64,000 bases of DNA, taken from positions 33,360,501 through 33,424,500 of the forward strand of contig NC_079879.1 in the NCBI RefSeq assembly GCF_029227915.1, read 5' to 3'. Positions within the stretch are counted from its first letter, which is position 1. Every line of letters begins with the position of its first letter. Positions 1 to 12,700 of this stretch are shown here, one piece after another. The notes under the pieces were generated by a model. That model did not search any database. It saw only the letters and a program-made list of their open reading frames with translations, and was not told the DNA's origin. Origin of the DNA: Hydractinia symbiolongicarpus (taxonomy: Eukaryota > Cnidaria > Hydrozoa > Anthoathecata > Hydractiniidae). The position numbers and the translations under genes are program-made.

Positions 1-1545
1 TCGAAATGTTTACTTCCCAACCCACGGCAGTTGCTAGTATTAAGGCAACAAATTATAGACTTAGAAGCGAGGTTACTTGTATTCCGTAACAGCGAAGAAT
101 CGATTCGGAAAAATACCGTAAAGATAAATCGAGAGGAAACAAGGTATCAACACTATTTACTTTTTACTTCACGTATTTATTTTTTCTTGGATCAGTCACT
201 TTTTAGATCAGATGTTCAAACTTTGAAGTCGTTGGAAACACGATGCTCAAATCCGCAGAAAAAATAAGCGTTGGCTGCAATACAGTGGAACTCGTTTTAA
301 CTCTTTCCTCACAGGAAAGTCATGCACTTTCAAAAACAAAGTAATTCACAAGTTTCATTACGTCGCCTCGCGCGGCAAAGCGCCGCATTAGACGGCTTTG
401 GCCTTTTTGAAACCACATGATCTTAAATTCAGTTTACTTTCAGAAAAGGTTTTAAGATTATGATTGAAATTTTTATAAGAGTAATTTTAAAGAACTAAAA
501 CTGGAAACTTACGGTATAGCTACTAATCAAGTATGCAACAGCGATCATCCTGGCCTAGGGCGTTTCCGAAACCACTTGATATTATATGGAAGTCAATTTA
601 CTTTCAGAAAATACATTTTAGAGTGTCTAAAAATCATTAGATTTTAAGATGTAGCCTGTCTAAAATGGAAACCATGACCATCCTCCCTCTGGGTGGCACG
701 TAATGAAAGGGTTAAGTTTTAAAATTAATATACAACTTTTATAAGAGTCATTTTGAAGAACAATAAGACTTGAAATTCATAGCTACAAAAGACAGGTAAA
801 AAAATATCAAGTATGCAACAGTGATTTGTGTTGTTTGGTAACTTATGGTAAATGACTTACCTTCAGTTAAGGTAAGTCATTTACCTTACAGCGAAAAAAA
901 TAACTTTGGTGTGTACTATTCTTGTGCAGATTGGAATATCTTAAAGATGAAGTGAAGTTTGAAGAAAATAAAATCAAGCTTCGTGGCTTAGTGATGGAAC
1001 AAAGTAAGGTTTTTCACCAACTCATGATCCTAGCGTTAATGATAATATCAGTTAAGTGCGCTAATATTTCTAAAACGCTATTGCAGTTTTGCTCAAAAAT
1101 TTACAACTAACTGAAACGACAGTCAAGTGGGAGGGATAATCTGTGGGAGGGGATTACCTCAAACAAACCATAAAGAAATTTTTATACAATGATAGGATAC
1201 AAGTTTATATGAGTTAACAAAGAATAAAAACTTAGGATACAAGAAAAATTTGAAGATGAGCATATTCTTAATTTTTTTATTTTATCTAATTTTATCTTGA
1301 ATATTCTTATACCATAATTGGTGGTCGAAGCCTTACCTGGTTTAATGTGGGATATTTGACTGGAAGGTGGGGGGAGGGGGGCGTGTTTATTTAACCAAAT
1401 ACGGTATAATAAATTAAATTGATTTCTTTTCGAAAATTGTGTATTTTTAGATCGGTTAAATTATTACATCGAGAAAACTAAACGCTACAACAAAATGGCA
1501 GTCGTCAGCAAAAACGATTCCAACTATTTATTGAAAAAAATCCAT
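1..1545 (+). CDS. 3' part of an unidentified coiled-coil protein gene (partial, three exons)
   Basis: Three plus-strand segments splice in phase: 1-71 (open from the window edge, donor GAG|GTTACT), 930-1003 (acceptor TGTGCAG, donor A|GTAAGG) and 1451 to about 1545 (acceptor TTTTTAG). The joined reading is rich in Glu, Lys, Leu and Gln: it runs through IIDLEARLEYLKDE, then KIKLRGLVMEQNRLNYY, then EKTKRYNKM. That pattern suits a long alpha-helical coiled coil. The exact end is unclear: a weak donor AC|GTATTG lies near 1558, and otherwise the frame runs to a TAG near 1614. An alternative first exon could start after the CAG at 28-30. I do not recognise the family. The gene runs toward KCTD9 on the opposite strand (convergent). 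Moderate confidence that it is coding, low on the boundaries. Confidence 0.5.
72..929 (+). other. Putative intron with diverged direct repeats and a short hairpin
   Basis: This is the first intron of the coiled-coil gene model. About 407-550 and 567-835 share several blocks in the same order (a segment around CAGTTTACTTTCAGAAAA, then a segment around TCAAGTATGCAACAG), so they look like two diverged copies of one repeat. A near-perfect inverted repeat at about 849-884 (AAATGACTTACC and its complement) would form a hairpin. No other gene is seen. Confidence 0.4.
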
Positions 1546-1559
1546 ATGACACTCAGTAC

Positions 1560-2608
1560 GTATTGTTTTATTTACCAAATTTTATGGGAATCTGTAATTA
1601 CTTTAATCAAATAGCAAAACAGAATAATACCTACTCTATCGAATATATAATTGCTCTTTTAAATTAATGGACGAGGTTGCGATTATTAAACAAACAGATT
1701 GAGCAATCTAGACACTGATTTAGAAGTCATGGTACTTTAAGTAAATCACGAATTATCAGTTTCCCTTTACGTGTTGTTACACTAAACTTTGCGAGTTGAG
1801 AGTTACTTTTCGATTTGCAAAACATAAGCTGTAAGTTGCAAGTTGCAAGTTCGCACAATAATCTTAAATCGTGCAAGTTTTAAATTCAAACAGCTAGTTT
1901 AACAGACAGTATGTATGGAGCAAGTCGTGAAAATATGTGTAAACTGGTAAAATTATTCGTTATGTGACGCAAATTTGCTTGCATTTGTTTCGGACACAAT
2001 TACTTTACCCTTTCCAGCACCAACTATGTAAAAATGTTTTCTTGTGAAGATATTTTTGTTGTATACATGCGGACAAGAAATGAAAATAATCTATTTTGGA
2101 AATTTAAATTATTTATTTTTGTTATTTAGACGATAGAGTGGCTGGTAATCTCGACTCTTTTCTTGAATCAGTTGTGCAACAAATCCGGATTTTGAAACAA
2201 GCAAACAGCTAAAGCGTAACAAAAAATGAGCATACAAAATATGTAACAAAAAAATAACAGATAGCTGCTTCGGTAGAAATTGAAATAAAATTTTTAAAGA
2301 TGTATACAAATTTCATAATACTTGTACAAATAATTTAGCGAAATAAAGTAGAACAGGAAAGGTATCCTTAGGGCCTTTTAAAAAAATAGTTTAACATCGT
2401 ACGTTTTTTTTCTTAGAATTCCCATAAAACCATTTTTCCGTCACTTTTTTTTAATGTGTACGGTAACACTAGACAAACGTGTATTTGGATAATTATGCAT
2501 TCTTTTAACTAATATTGTTTTATATGGTAATGTGTAATATTACAAATCTCATAAGAATCTATATAAGAAAATTAGAAATCTATATAAAAGAAATACAGAA
2601 ATACGCAT
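1560..2608. other. AT-rich stretch without a recognised gene
   Basis: I see no conserved coding segment or structured repeat here. Short open frames on both strands lack recognisable motifs and splice context. Further exons of the left-edge gene could lie here, but none could be placed in phase. Confidence 0.4.
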
Positions 2609-2612
2609 TTAA

Positions 2613-3367
2613 CCCTATTCGGTCCGGGGTTTACATACTATGACCGGGGGGGGGGGGGGGGGCGGATTCCGGCCCCCTTTAATAACTTTTCATAGGATTG
2701 ATCAAATTGAATCAAACTTGGCACACTTATAGTACGTCATAAAAGGAACAAAATGGCGCCAATAAACTTTTGCTTGCGTCAGCACATTTTCTGTGACGTC
2801 ATCAGAAGCTTGAAAATTGTCAAAAATGCCACTATCTGCTTAAAATATAATTACTTTTGTTCTAGAGCGAATTTTTTCCTTCTGTTTGAAGTTTCTGAAA
2901 GCTAAATAAAAGTTATTTAAGATATCTTCCGGTTTTTACATGGATCGGATAAAAAATTGCCAAAAATTGCCCGAAAATCCGTTTTTTTCCGATTTTCGGG
3001 TGAAATCCGACAAAATCGGGAAATCGGATTAGTCACGTGTTCAAATTATTCACAATGATTTTTCTTGATGAAACAAAGTTGTGTTGCAAGTTTCAAGTTC
3101 TAAGGATAATCCTAACAGGAGTTATTATATTTTCCCCATTATAAGGATTTCATAGAGATTTTTAGGGGTAATTTCGAGTAATGGCCAATATCAAAGCCTC
3201 TGAAAGGTATGGGACCTAAAAAATTAGCATGCAGGTGTCTCATAGATAAATGTTGAAACTCAGTAAGTATCATGGCCATATAACAAAGCAATCAGGAGTT
3301 ATTAAAAAAAAACCGTCAGGGGGGGCGGAATCCGCTCCCCACCCCCCCCCCCTCGGACCGAATAGGG
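2613..3367. mobile_element. piggyBac-like MITE with TTAA target duplication and G-rich ends
   Basis: The element is flanked by TTAA on both sides (2609-2612 and 3368-3371). It starts CCCTATTCGGTCCGGGG and ends with the complement, CGGACCGAATAGGG. TTAA target sites and CCCTA-type ends are hallmarks of the piggyBac superfamily. A second inverted block (CGGATTCCG near 2663 against CGGAATCCG near 3326) sits inside the first, next to a run of 16-17 G at 2645-2662 and a C run at 3341-3352. At about 755 bp with no transposase frame it is non-autonomous. It lies between the 3' ends of the coiled-coil gene and KCTD9. Confidence 0.85.
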
Positions 3368-3371
3368 TTAA

Positions 3372-3799
3372 TAAGAATTTTAAACAGAGTTTTTAGAGCA
3401 GGTTGTTAATGGATCCGACCGACATTCAATAAGTAAAATTTTTATGAAGTGAACTTTGTCAAAGGGGTCAAAAATTTATATCTAATATCCATTTGGATTT
3501 CGAATAAATACGTTTACCTTCAGTGGATTTTTATTCAGGATGGATTTTTTACAAAAATAATCCCTATCTTATTTATTCGTAAAATCTATGAAATTTGGTT
3601 TCTTTTATCTCACACTTAAAGAGCTATGTCTATAACTGTTTGATCAAGCTGCAAGTTCCAATAAACACCTTTTACACGTTCTGAATTTAATGACATTCAA
3701 AACTATGAGAAGACGTAAAACTGAGGTGATCAAGAAAAAGAATGTAGTAAACTTTCTGGTCAATGTCACTTCGTGATATCGAGGCTACAAAATCAGTTA
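3372..3799 (-). other. Putative 3' UTR of KCTD9
   Basis: This sequence follows the KCTD9 stop codon on the minus strand. Two candidate polyadenylation signals (AATAAA on the minus strand, read as TTTATT on plus) lie at about 3528-3533 and 3572-3577, some 220-270 bases after the stop. No other gene is visible. Confidence 0.4.
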
Positions 3800-6700
3800 T
3801 TACATCAGATGCACCATATGAAGAGGGGCAACAATATCCAAGAAAACAGTCCCAACAACGTTCGCTCCTCTCAAATTTGCACCTTGAAGATCTGCACCAG
3901 TGAGGTTACAATTCTGAAAATAAATATAAACCCAAAAGTTAATATAATATTGAAATAAATAGATGTGAAACATTTCATACATCCTCGAAAATAAAAAAGT
4001 TTTAGAAAATTTACCTCAAGGTCAGCTCCTGCTAAAGTTGCATCTCTTAGAACACAGTTCTGCATGTTAGCACCCTTGAGAATAGCCAATCGAATATTGA
4101 CATTGCTCATCTGACTACCTTCAAGATTAGCACCTTTCAGATTTGCTCCTAAATGTTAGTATTTAAATGATACCTCTTTTTACTACACATTACAACAACG
4201 TAATATTTGAAGAAAATATATGTTTATATAGGTGATGGTTGGAACATGTAGCATGCCTTTTAATAATGAACCATAGCAAGACTTGTAAACCGAAAAGTCA
4301 AAAATAACTTTTGCACTTTAGCACAAAATATAAGAAGACTAGAAGTTAGCCCGTGGAAAAATCCACGGGGTCGCCCGTACTTTATATATCGCATTTCGTG
4401 TTTCCGTAACAAAAAGACAAACAGACGCACGAACAGACGGACGAGGGCTATTACTATAGAGATATTGTTCGAGTTTTCTTCAATATCCAACTATAGATAC
4501 GTTACAGATGGAATATAGTATTTTAATTATAATTAATTAATTATAATTCAATACCAAAAAAAAAATTGTACCTTCTAAATTAGCACCAAAACTAGCACTG
4601 CTGGATACTGTTTCAAATTTACAATTTTTCAAGGAAGCCCCTTCGAGATTCGCTCTTTTCATTTGCACACCTTCCAATGACGCATCCTAAAACAAAATTT
4701 TACGATATCAAAATTGATAAATTTCTTTAGTTTCCTTGTTGATTGGCTAAGAGTTCGACATGAGGAGAGAATCTCGGGACGGTATTAAATAGTTATGACG
4801 CCCAAGTTGGCAATGTATCATTTATATTTTCAGTGGTTGCCATGTCACAACACAAACAAAAACATGCTTCGTTCATAGACTCGGTAATACCGCAACCAGT
4901 GTCAGATTTTTTCAATTTTTTAAAGTTTCTATACAGGTAGCTAAGTAAAAGGTTACTTGCATTTATCATTACGGAGTATAGATCAAAATCAGTAAAATTC
5001 TTTGAATTCTTCACTCTATTGTTATTGCTACACTCTATTGATAACTTACATCTAAACATGCACCCGACAAATCTGCAAGTAACAACTCACAACCACCCAT
5101 AGACGCGCCTTGCAAATTTGCATTAGATAGGTTGGCATGTCTGAAATTTATCGAGCGGAGGTCTAAATACGAGAGATCGGCACCAGACAAATTAACACCC
5201 TAAATATAAACACCTGTAGATTAAGAACAGTTGTACTGAAAGTCTTAATTGTGAAATTTTTAGGGAGGTACATTAAAAATTTGAGCACACGTTTTTTGTT
5301 TTATATCGAGGTTAAAACTTTCTTTGATCCGCTTGTTTAGACACAGATTTCTAAAAACTTTACCTGGATCCAATCTTTTATCGCATTTTTAAGTTTTGTA
5401 TCATAAACAAAGGTTATTTAGTAATCATAGATTTCTATACATGTAAATGGAACAAACAATGAAATAATATTCAGCGTTTCCTGATTAAGTCTACTCTAAA
5501 CTAAAATCGTGACTGTTTTGCAAAAAAAAAGAAAAAAAACCATCATGCTGCTTAAGACTGTTTGTGTAACATTCTCTTGAAAGGAGGCAAAGTTTACCTG
5601 GCATCTAAGGTCTGCAGCAGAAGATGTTGTCATCAGAAGACGCATAAATTCTGATCGACTAACTGAACTCTGTTCTTTCTCGTGCCTCTAAATGGAAAGC
5701 GAATCTCATTTTCTCGACAAGATAAAAGCTCATGAAAATAATAGCTCCATTACATGTTGACTAAATATCCATTACTATGCGAATAGCATTGTGGTTATGT
5801 TGGCATGATAACGCAAAAAAAGCACGTGACAAGATTCACATTTACCATAACATTAGATTCGATTTCTTCAATTACTGGCTTTAATCCAAAAAACCTTGCT
5901 TCTTCTAAAACACCTAAAATAATAAATATCAACGTGATCTGTAATTGCAGGTACGACAGATTTAAGGTAAAAAACTTTACAGTACAGAGCAGTTAAAAAT
6001 AATATATACGACAGCTATCGTCATTTTTCATTCTGTTTAAGTATCCAAGTTACGATAAAACAAACGAAATTTATTAGAAATTTTAGTAAACTTGACAATG
6101 TTGCCAAATTAAATTAAACCCAGTATTTTCTCCTCCACAGTTTAACAAAGGTTCAGAAGATAACTACCTTTTCCCTTACTTCATACCTCTTGGGTTAACT
6201 CCATCGTTCAAGATGAGTACTCCATGTCGTAAATAGTTAAGGATTGGTTCAAAATATTCTGGGCTACGATCGATGAGGTATGAACCATGTCTATCAACAG
6301 CACTTCTCCAATTTTCTAAAATATGAAGAAGGCTCATTTTTAAGTAACACGCCTACACCACTAAGCTATAGATTATGATCATGATTGAGCTGATAAACTT
6401 TTATTACACAAAGCAGGCAAGCATGGTGTAGTCTAGACGCGCTACTAATAGCGTATGCGAGTAATTTGCACCATTGCTTGCAGTGCAAAATCCGAAAAGA
6501 AACTTTATTTCCTGAAATCTTAGAAATCGGGAAAAATGGCACTCTCTTTCGACATACCTGTATCGCAAAACAATCGACAAAGCATTGTTTCCGGATATTT
6601 TGTCAGTGTTTTTCTATAAAAAAATCAAGTATACTCACGCATTTTCTTATTTTCTCAACTTCCCGAACTAAAATTAGTTGGGTTTAGAATAAAAAGGTCT

Positions 6701-9700
6701 TCAGTTTAGAAAATAAGTTCTTTTTGAAAAAACCTAGATGGTTTTGATTGGTAATAATTAGATTTGTTTGTTTGTTTGTTTGTTTGTTGTTTGCTTACCT
6801 GGTAGTAGTGAAGCATTTCCCACCGACATTTAAAGTTATCCAATCAGAAGAGCTAACATTATCTACAAAAGTAAATTTAAAAATTAACAAACAAAAAGAA
6901 ATATTAGAATCAACGTTGCAAATTGAAAACTCGTACTTCATAAGTTTTTATTCGAATATTTGAATGATGATAGTTGACATTGACAACGCCTCGAAAGTGT
7001 TTAATGTAATTCAAAATCAAAAAAATATATATATTATATATCGTTCTTTTTCAGGAAAAATATTCCCTGATTTTTCCGCATTTTTCTATGATTAAACCTC
7101 CGCTCCCTTAAAATAAAAATACCCTAATAATATCCAGAAAAACTATGTGCTCAATGTTATGTGCTGAATGTTATGTGCTGAATGTTATGTGCTAGTGTTT
7201 TATGTTTAGTAACAAGTGTAATGTATACAATACTGAAATCAGGACACTAAACATCGTAAGCGCGTATAATACGCAACGCACACGGTCCACGATGCTTTGT
7301 GTGGTCAAAAATAGTATTTTGATTATAATTATGAGATAGTAATGGGGGTTCTTGATGTTTGTGTTAGATCGCGATGTCACGATACATTCATCTTTATGTT
7401 GACAAGTGGAGAAACATTCGCAAAACCCAAACATGAGGACTAGGCGTCTGAACTAGCAACACTCTCAGTCTAACTTTCTTGTCCCAATACTGAAATAAGG
7501 GTTTATACAAAGAGATATTTCATCTAGTGGTGGTTTTGACGTACAACCACAATGCATTTGGTAATCTATGCCAGCATCCAGATGCTACCTAGAATTTTTT
7601 TGCACAGATATTTAGAAAAGTTTTATCTCAAAATATTCACAAAAGCCACAATGCATTCTCGAGATATTATCATAAAGTTATATCATTTTTCTTACACTGT
7701 GAAGATTTTGGTAATAAAAGCTAGTATATATCTATAGACAAATCGGACATGGATTGCATTGTTGCATAGCACACGAAAAGGTAACCAGCCTTGGTTGCTG
7801 CAATAAAGAAAACATACAAACTCGTGGATTTATCCTTAGCCTACTGACTAGTCTATATTATAACAAATGCTGTCCGTTTCTGAGCCAAAGGCGCTAGCTG
7901 TTGGTATTGATAGTCAAATTTCTGTAAAGTTTTCCAGCGGTGAATTCCTGTGGATTTTTCACAGACTTAAAACTAGTGTAACATAATAAAGTAATATACC
8001 ATTCAAACTCAGTGTAGCTTTATGCGAAATGCAACTTTTGATATCTACAAAATAAAAAAATAATAGGAATATGTTAACTAAAATATAACAGTGAAATCAA
8101 AGTTTTTTATAAAACATAATCTTACCACTAAAAGATTCTCCTGCAGATGCAAATATAGTATCATCGTCTCTAAAAATAAAAATAGACTGTTTCTCTAATA
8201 TGCAAGAAAAGTGTTTTCACAGGTCTCTGCTGATGTCAGCAAAATTTAAATGACGGTTGTTTTTCTCTGTTATCCTGCCTACGTGGATTTTTCCACGGGT
8301 CTTTCGACTAGTCTCTATAATAATACGCCAGTTCCGTGTCTCTGTGACAGGCAAAGTGGATGTGCTCATTTTCCTTTGAAGTTGCCGAAGAATGCATGTC
8401 TAATATGTTATATTTTCTGACGTTACCGCGCCACGTCAGTAACGTTACGGCGCGACGTCAATAACACAACTTTAACGTCAATATCATATATTAAATTAAG
8501 GAAGCCATTACCATGCACCTAAAACTTTGGGGCAATTAACTTGGAAACGAGGTAGTGACGTCAATGATTTTTCACCGCGCGGGTAACTAGGGGCCACCTA
8601 GGACCAATTTGGGTAATTTTCCCAAACCTGGGTTCCCAAATCCATTTCGGAATGGAGGGGTCGATGACGTCATCAAAAAACCTTTAAACCCCAATATTTC
8701 AGCAACCGTTGGCCAAAGGTACATCATCCTTTACATTTTCTTCGTCACCTTTCCAAGATCTATACGATAAAGGGAACGGGTATACAGATTTCTTAAAAAA
8801 AATTTTTTGTACTTTTGCAGGAACTCTGCTGACGTCGGCAAAATTTTTTAAACCTTTATATCTCCTCAGAGGTTCGACGAAAACATATGATCCTATACAT
8901 TATTTTGACCAGCGTTTCAACCGCTACACATTACAGACAAAGAATAAACAAATTTCGCTAATTTTTTTTTCTGCACTGCTGACGTTAGCAAACATCTAAA
9001 ACAACCCATTTTTCATTGTCCTTCTGCTTAAGTGGATTTCTCCATGGGCCTTATCGACTAGTCTATATAATAATACGCCAGTTCTGTCTGTCTGTCTGTG
9101 ACTTTTGCAAAGTGGATTATATTCTTTACAATTTTCTTTAACAAATTCTATAAAACATCGTCTATAAAATTGTTCTGTAATTTACCAAACTTTAAGGTTA
9201 AGATAATATTGACTTCAAAGGAAAGTTACATAAGATTAGTAAAGCCATTACAGTGCACTTAAAATTTTGAGGTCAAATAACTTGGAAACGAGGTGGTGAC
9301 GTCAATGATTTTTCACTGCGTGGGTAACTAGGGATGAACTGGGACCAATTTTGGTAAGTTTTCTAAACCTAGGTCCCCAAATCCGTTTCGGAATGGGCGG
9401 GTCGATGACGTCATCAAAAACCTTCAAACTCTAATATCTCTGCAACCGTTTGTCAAAAGTACATGATCCTATACATTTTCTTGATCAGCGTTTCAAGATC
9501 TATACGAAGAAGGCAACAGGTATATTAACTTCTTAAAAAAATATTTTTGTGTGTTTTCACGGGCCTTTGCGCTGACGTCAGCACAAATTTTAAACCCTTA
9601 TATCTGCTTTTGCGTTCCTCAAAAACATATCATCCTATACATTTTTTTGATCAGCGTTTCAACCCCTACACATTACAAAAAAAGAATAAAATAAATTTCT

Positions 9701-12700
9701 CTAATTTTTTGGGGATCTTCACTGCTGACATCAGCAAAACATCTAAAGCAACCTATTTTTTCATTGCCCATCTGCCTCAGTGGATTTTTCCAAGGGCCTT
9801 ATCGACTAGTTTCTATAATAATACGCCAATTCCGTGTCTCTGTCACAGGCAAAGTGGATGTCTTCATTTTCCTTTGATCTAGCCATAAAAAGGCATGTGC
9901 AATATGTTAAATTTTCTGACGTTACGGCGCAACGTCAATCACACTACTTCAAAGTCAATATCCTATATTAAATTAATGAAGCCGTTAAAGTGCACTTAAA
10001 ACTTTGAGGCCAAATAACTTGGAAACGAGGTGGTGACGTCAATGATTTTTCACCACGTGGGTAACTAGGGGCCACCTGGGACCAATTTGGGTAAGTTTCC
10101 CAAACCTGGGTCCCCGAATCCGTTTCGGAATGGACGGGTTGATGACGTCATCACAAAATCTACAAACCCCAATATCTCTGCAACTATTTGTCAAAAGTTC
10201 ATGTTCCTATACATTTTCTTGATCAGCATTTCAAGATCTATACGATGAATGCAACGGATGTACGAATTTGTGAAAAAAAAAATTTGGAACTTTTGGTAGG
10301 GACTTAAACCCTTATATATATTTCCTTAAGCGTTTGTCAAAAACACACGATACTATACATTATTTTGATCAGCGTTTCAACCTCGACACATTGCATACAA
10401 CAAATGACTAAATTTCACCAATTTTCTTTTTTGTATATGCACTGCTGACGTCAGCAAAAAATCTTAAACAACATATTTTTCCATTGTTCTACTGCCTTAG
10501 TGGATTTTTCCACGGGCTTTATCAACTAGTATGCAAATAATAGGTTAATTATGGACATGAAAGCAGCCATGCTTGATCTTTCTAGATTAAAAACAAAGCT
10601 TTTTACAGGTAAAAACAAAGATATTCTTTTTCATGTTGAAAGAAGAAAATGGAAATAAAGGAAATAGTAAAGGAAAAAATATTTTTTTTAGAATACATTT
10701 TCTATTATCAGAATATTTAAAAAACTTGAAACCATTTCTTTCGATTTGAACTATGAATTAACTTTAATGCTAATTTATGGTGTATAGCATCGAAAAGCAG
10801 TTACATCAACCTTGTACCTAGGGCATTTTGCATTTTACTGTATTTAAAATTATGTACAGGTAAAGGATACTTGACAAAAATTCCTGAAAAACGTAACAAG
10901 CAAATAAAGATCCATAGAGTCTTTGTTTCGAAAAATATTACTTTTCTCAGCATTGTAGTTTGTTTACTCTTCGATAATTAATTTATTTATGTTTTTCAAG
11001 CAAGACGTGAGTGATCCAATATTTCAGAAGATTTTGTAATTTTTCACGGCCACTTGTTTGTTCATATAAAGCCTTAAAATACCCAAACGTTACTGTATGT
11101 CTGAAACGCACTTCCATTGGTTTATTTTTTTTAAACTTTTTTGATGAAACAATACTCCTAGCTCTACTACGTTTATGAAAGGCCTCTCTCATGTCGAAAA
11201 AAAATTAGAATTTTTTTGAGACATGCATGCATGCATGCATGCATGTTCTGGGTGAAGGGTCTCTTAAGAGACAAGAGAGGAGTTGAACGTCCTCCACCAT
11301 ACCTTAGTTTAAAGGAGCGATTGTGGAAGTCCCATGAAATGCCACATACTGATGGTGTCAAAAAAACACCCAGTCCGGTCTGTGAATGGTTGGCGCTAGG
11401 AAGGGCATCCAGCTGTAAAACAATGCCAAAAATCTTTAATAATGGCCGTAAGAACAGTTGATTAGACAAACTGCGTAAACAGGGCTGGAACTCTATGGAG
11501 TGAAGGTGTCGCGCACGGTAGGACAGATGTCAGGTGTGAGTATCGGCAGACGGTTACCCAGCTAGCAGTGAAGGGTGTGTTGAAAGAAGTGTTACTTGCA
11601 GGATAGGTTCTGCTTGGAAAACGTTTAGAGAGTTATTTCCTTTGTTGACTAGCAGATTCTTGTTAATTGAGTTAAAAGGTAGGTTGTATGAGGCCTGTGT
11701 AAGAAGTGTTATGTTGTACGGTAGTGAGGAAGATCCTGACCGTTTAGAAAGGAATGATATGAGAATGGTTAGGTGGATGTGGAATGCCAGTCTTACAGAC
11801 AGAAAGAGTTCAGATGAGCTAAGAAGCAGGCTAAGTATACGTAGAATTAAAGATGTTATCCAGATAAAAAGATTGAATTGGCTGGGGCACTTGGAAAGAA
11901 TGGAGGGGGATAATTGGGTAAGAAAGTGTAGAGACTTATAGTCCCTGGGGCAAAGCCCAGAGGCAGACCGCGAAAGACTTGGCAGGAGGTTATAAGGACA
12001 GACTTGATACAGAGGAAGTTGAGTTTAGATCTAACACAGTCTAGATCAGATTGGAAGATCGGTCATTAATATACCCCGTCCAACCCATGCTAGCATGGAA
12101 AACGGACGTTAAGCCGAGAATGAATGATGAATGACATGCCAAAAATTATAAGATTATAAGTTTAGTGGTTCTCTTTGCAATCATTTACCGCATGTGGGAG
12201 GCCTCTCAGTTTTTTGCTTCTCAAAGATTGAAGATCCCTCTAATGGAATTCTTTTGCTTAGCTAACGCACCAATGCAAGATCATGTAGTGCATTGTTTTG
12301 ATTAAGCACTTATTTTTCCAGAGGACTATGCCAGGTACCCAATTGTTTGTTTTTGCTGATCTACATTTTGAAACAGATGTCCTTTTTAATTTTCTTTTTT
12401 TCAATTAAATACACCTGCTGGCAAACATAATGTAAGCCACAACTTAGTTCTTTTAGAGTTTTTTTAGATTTTAATGGAGCTAAACACAGTTTAGCTCATG
12501 TTAATTGCAGTTCCCAATACTTGATAATTGCTATGCAGATGCATCATTAAGGGTACACAAGGTTGTCTTGCTCACCCAACGCATCTTTGTCTCAATCAAC
12601 CAAATCAAAGCTATGTGTCATAACTTGAAGTGACTTTCTTGTTGTTGATACTTTAGAGTAGGGGACTAGAGGTTTGGGTATAGTCTGTCCATATTTGGAG

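Noticed and set aside
6382-6470. Minus-strand stretch reading TLLVARLDYTMLACF, superficially BTB-like
   Set aside because: It cannot be joined to exon 7 in phase with a GT donor, whereas 6613-6558 joins perfectly.
6630-6665. Well-formed acceptor/donor pair on the minus strand that could have been KCTD9 exon 6
   Set aside because: In the phase required by exon 5 it hits a stop, and it lacks BTB motifs. The segment 6613-6558 fits phase and motif.
9547-9882. 111-codon frame in the Helitron array (also 96 codons at 8709-8999)
   Set aside because: It is not conserved between neighbouring units, which carry different stops and indels at the same place.
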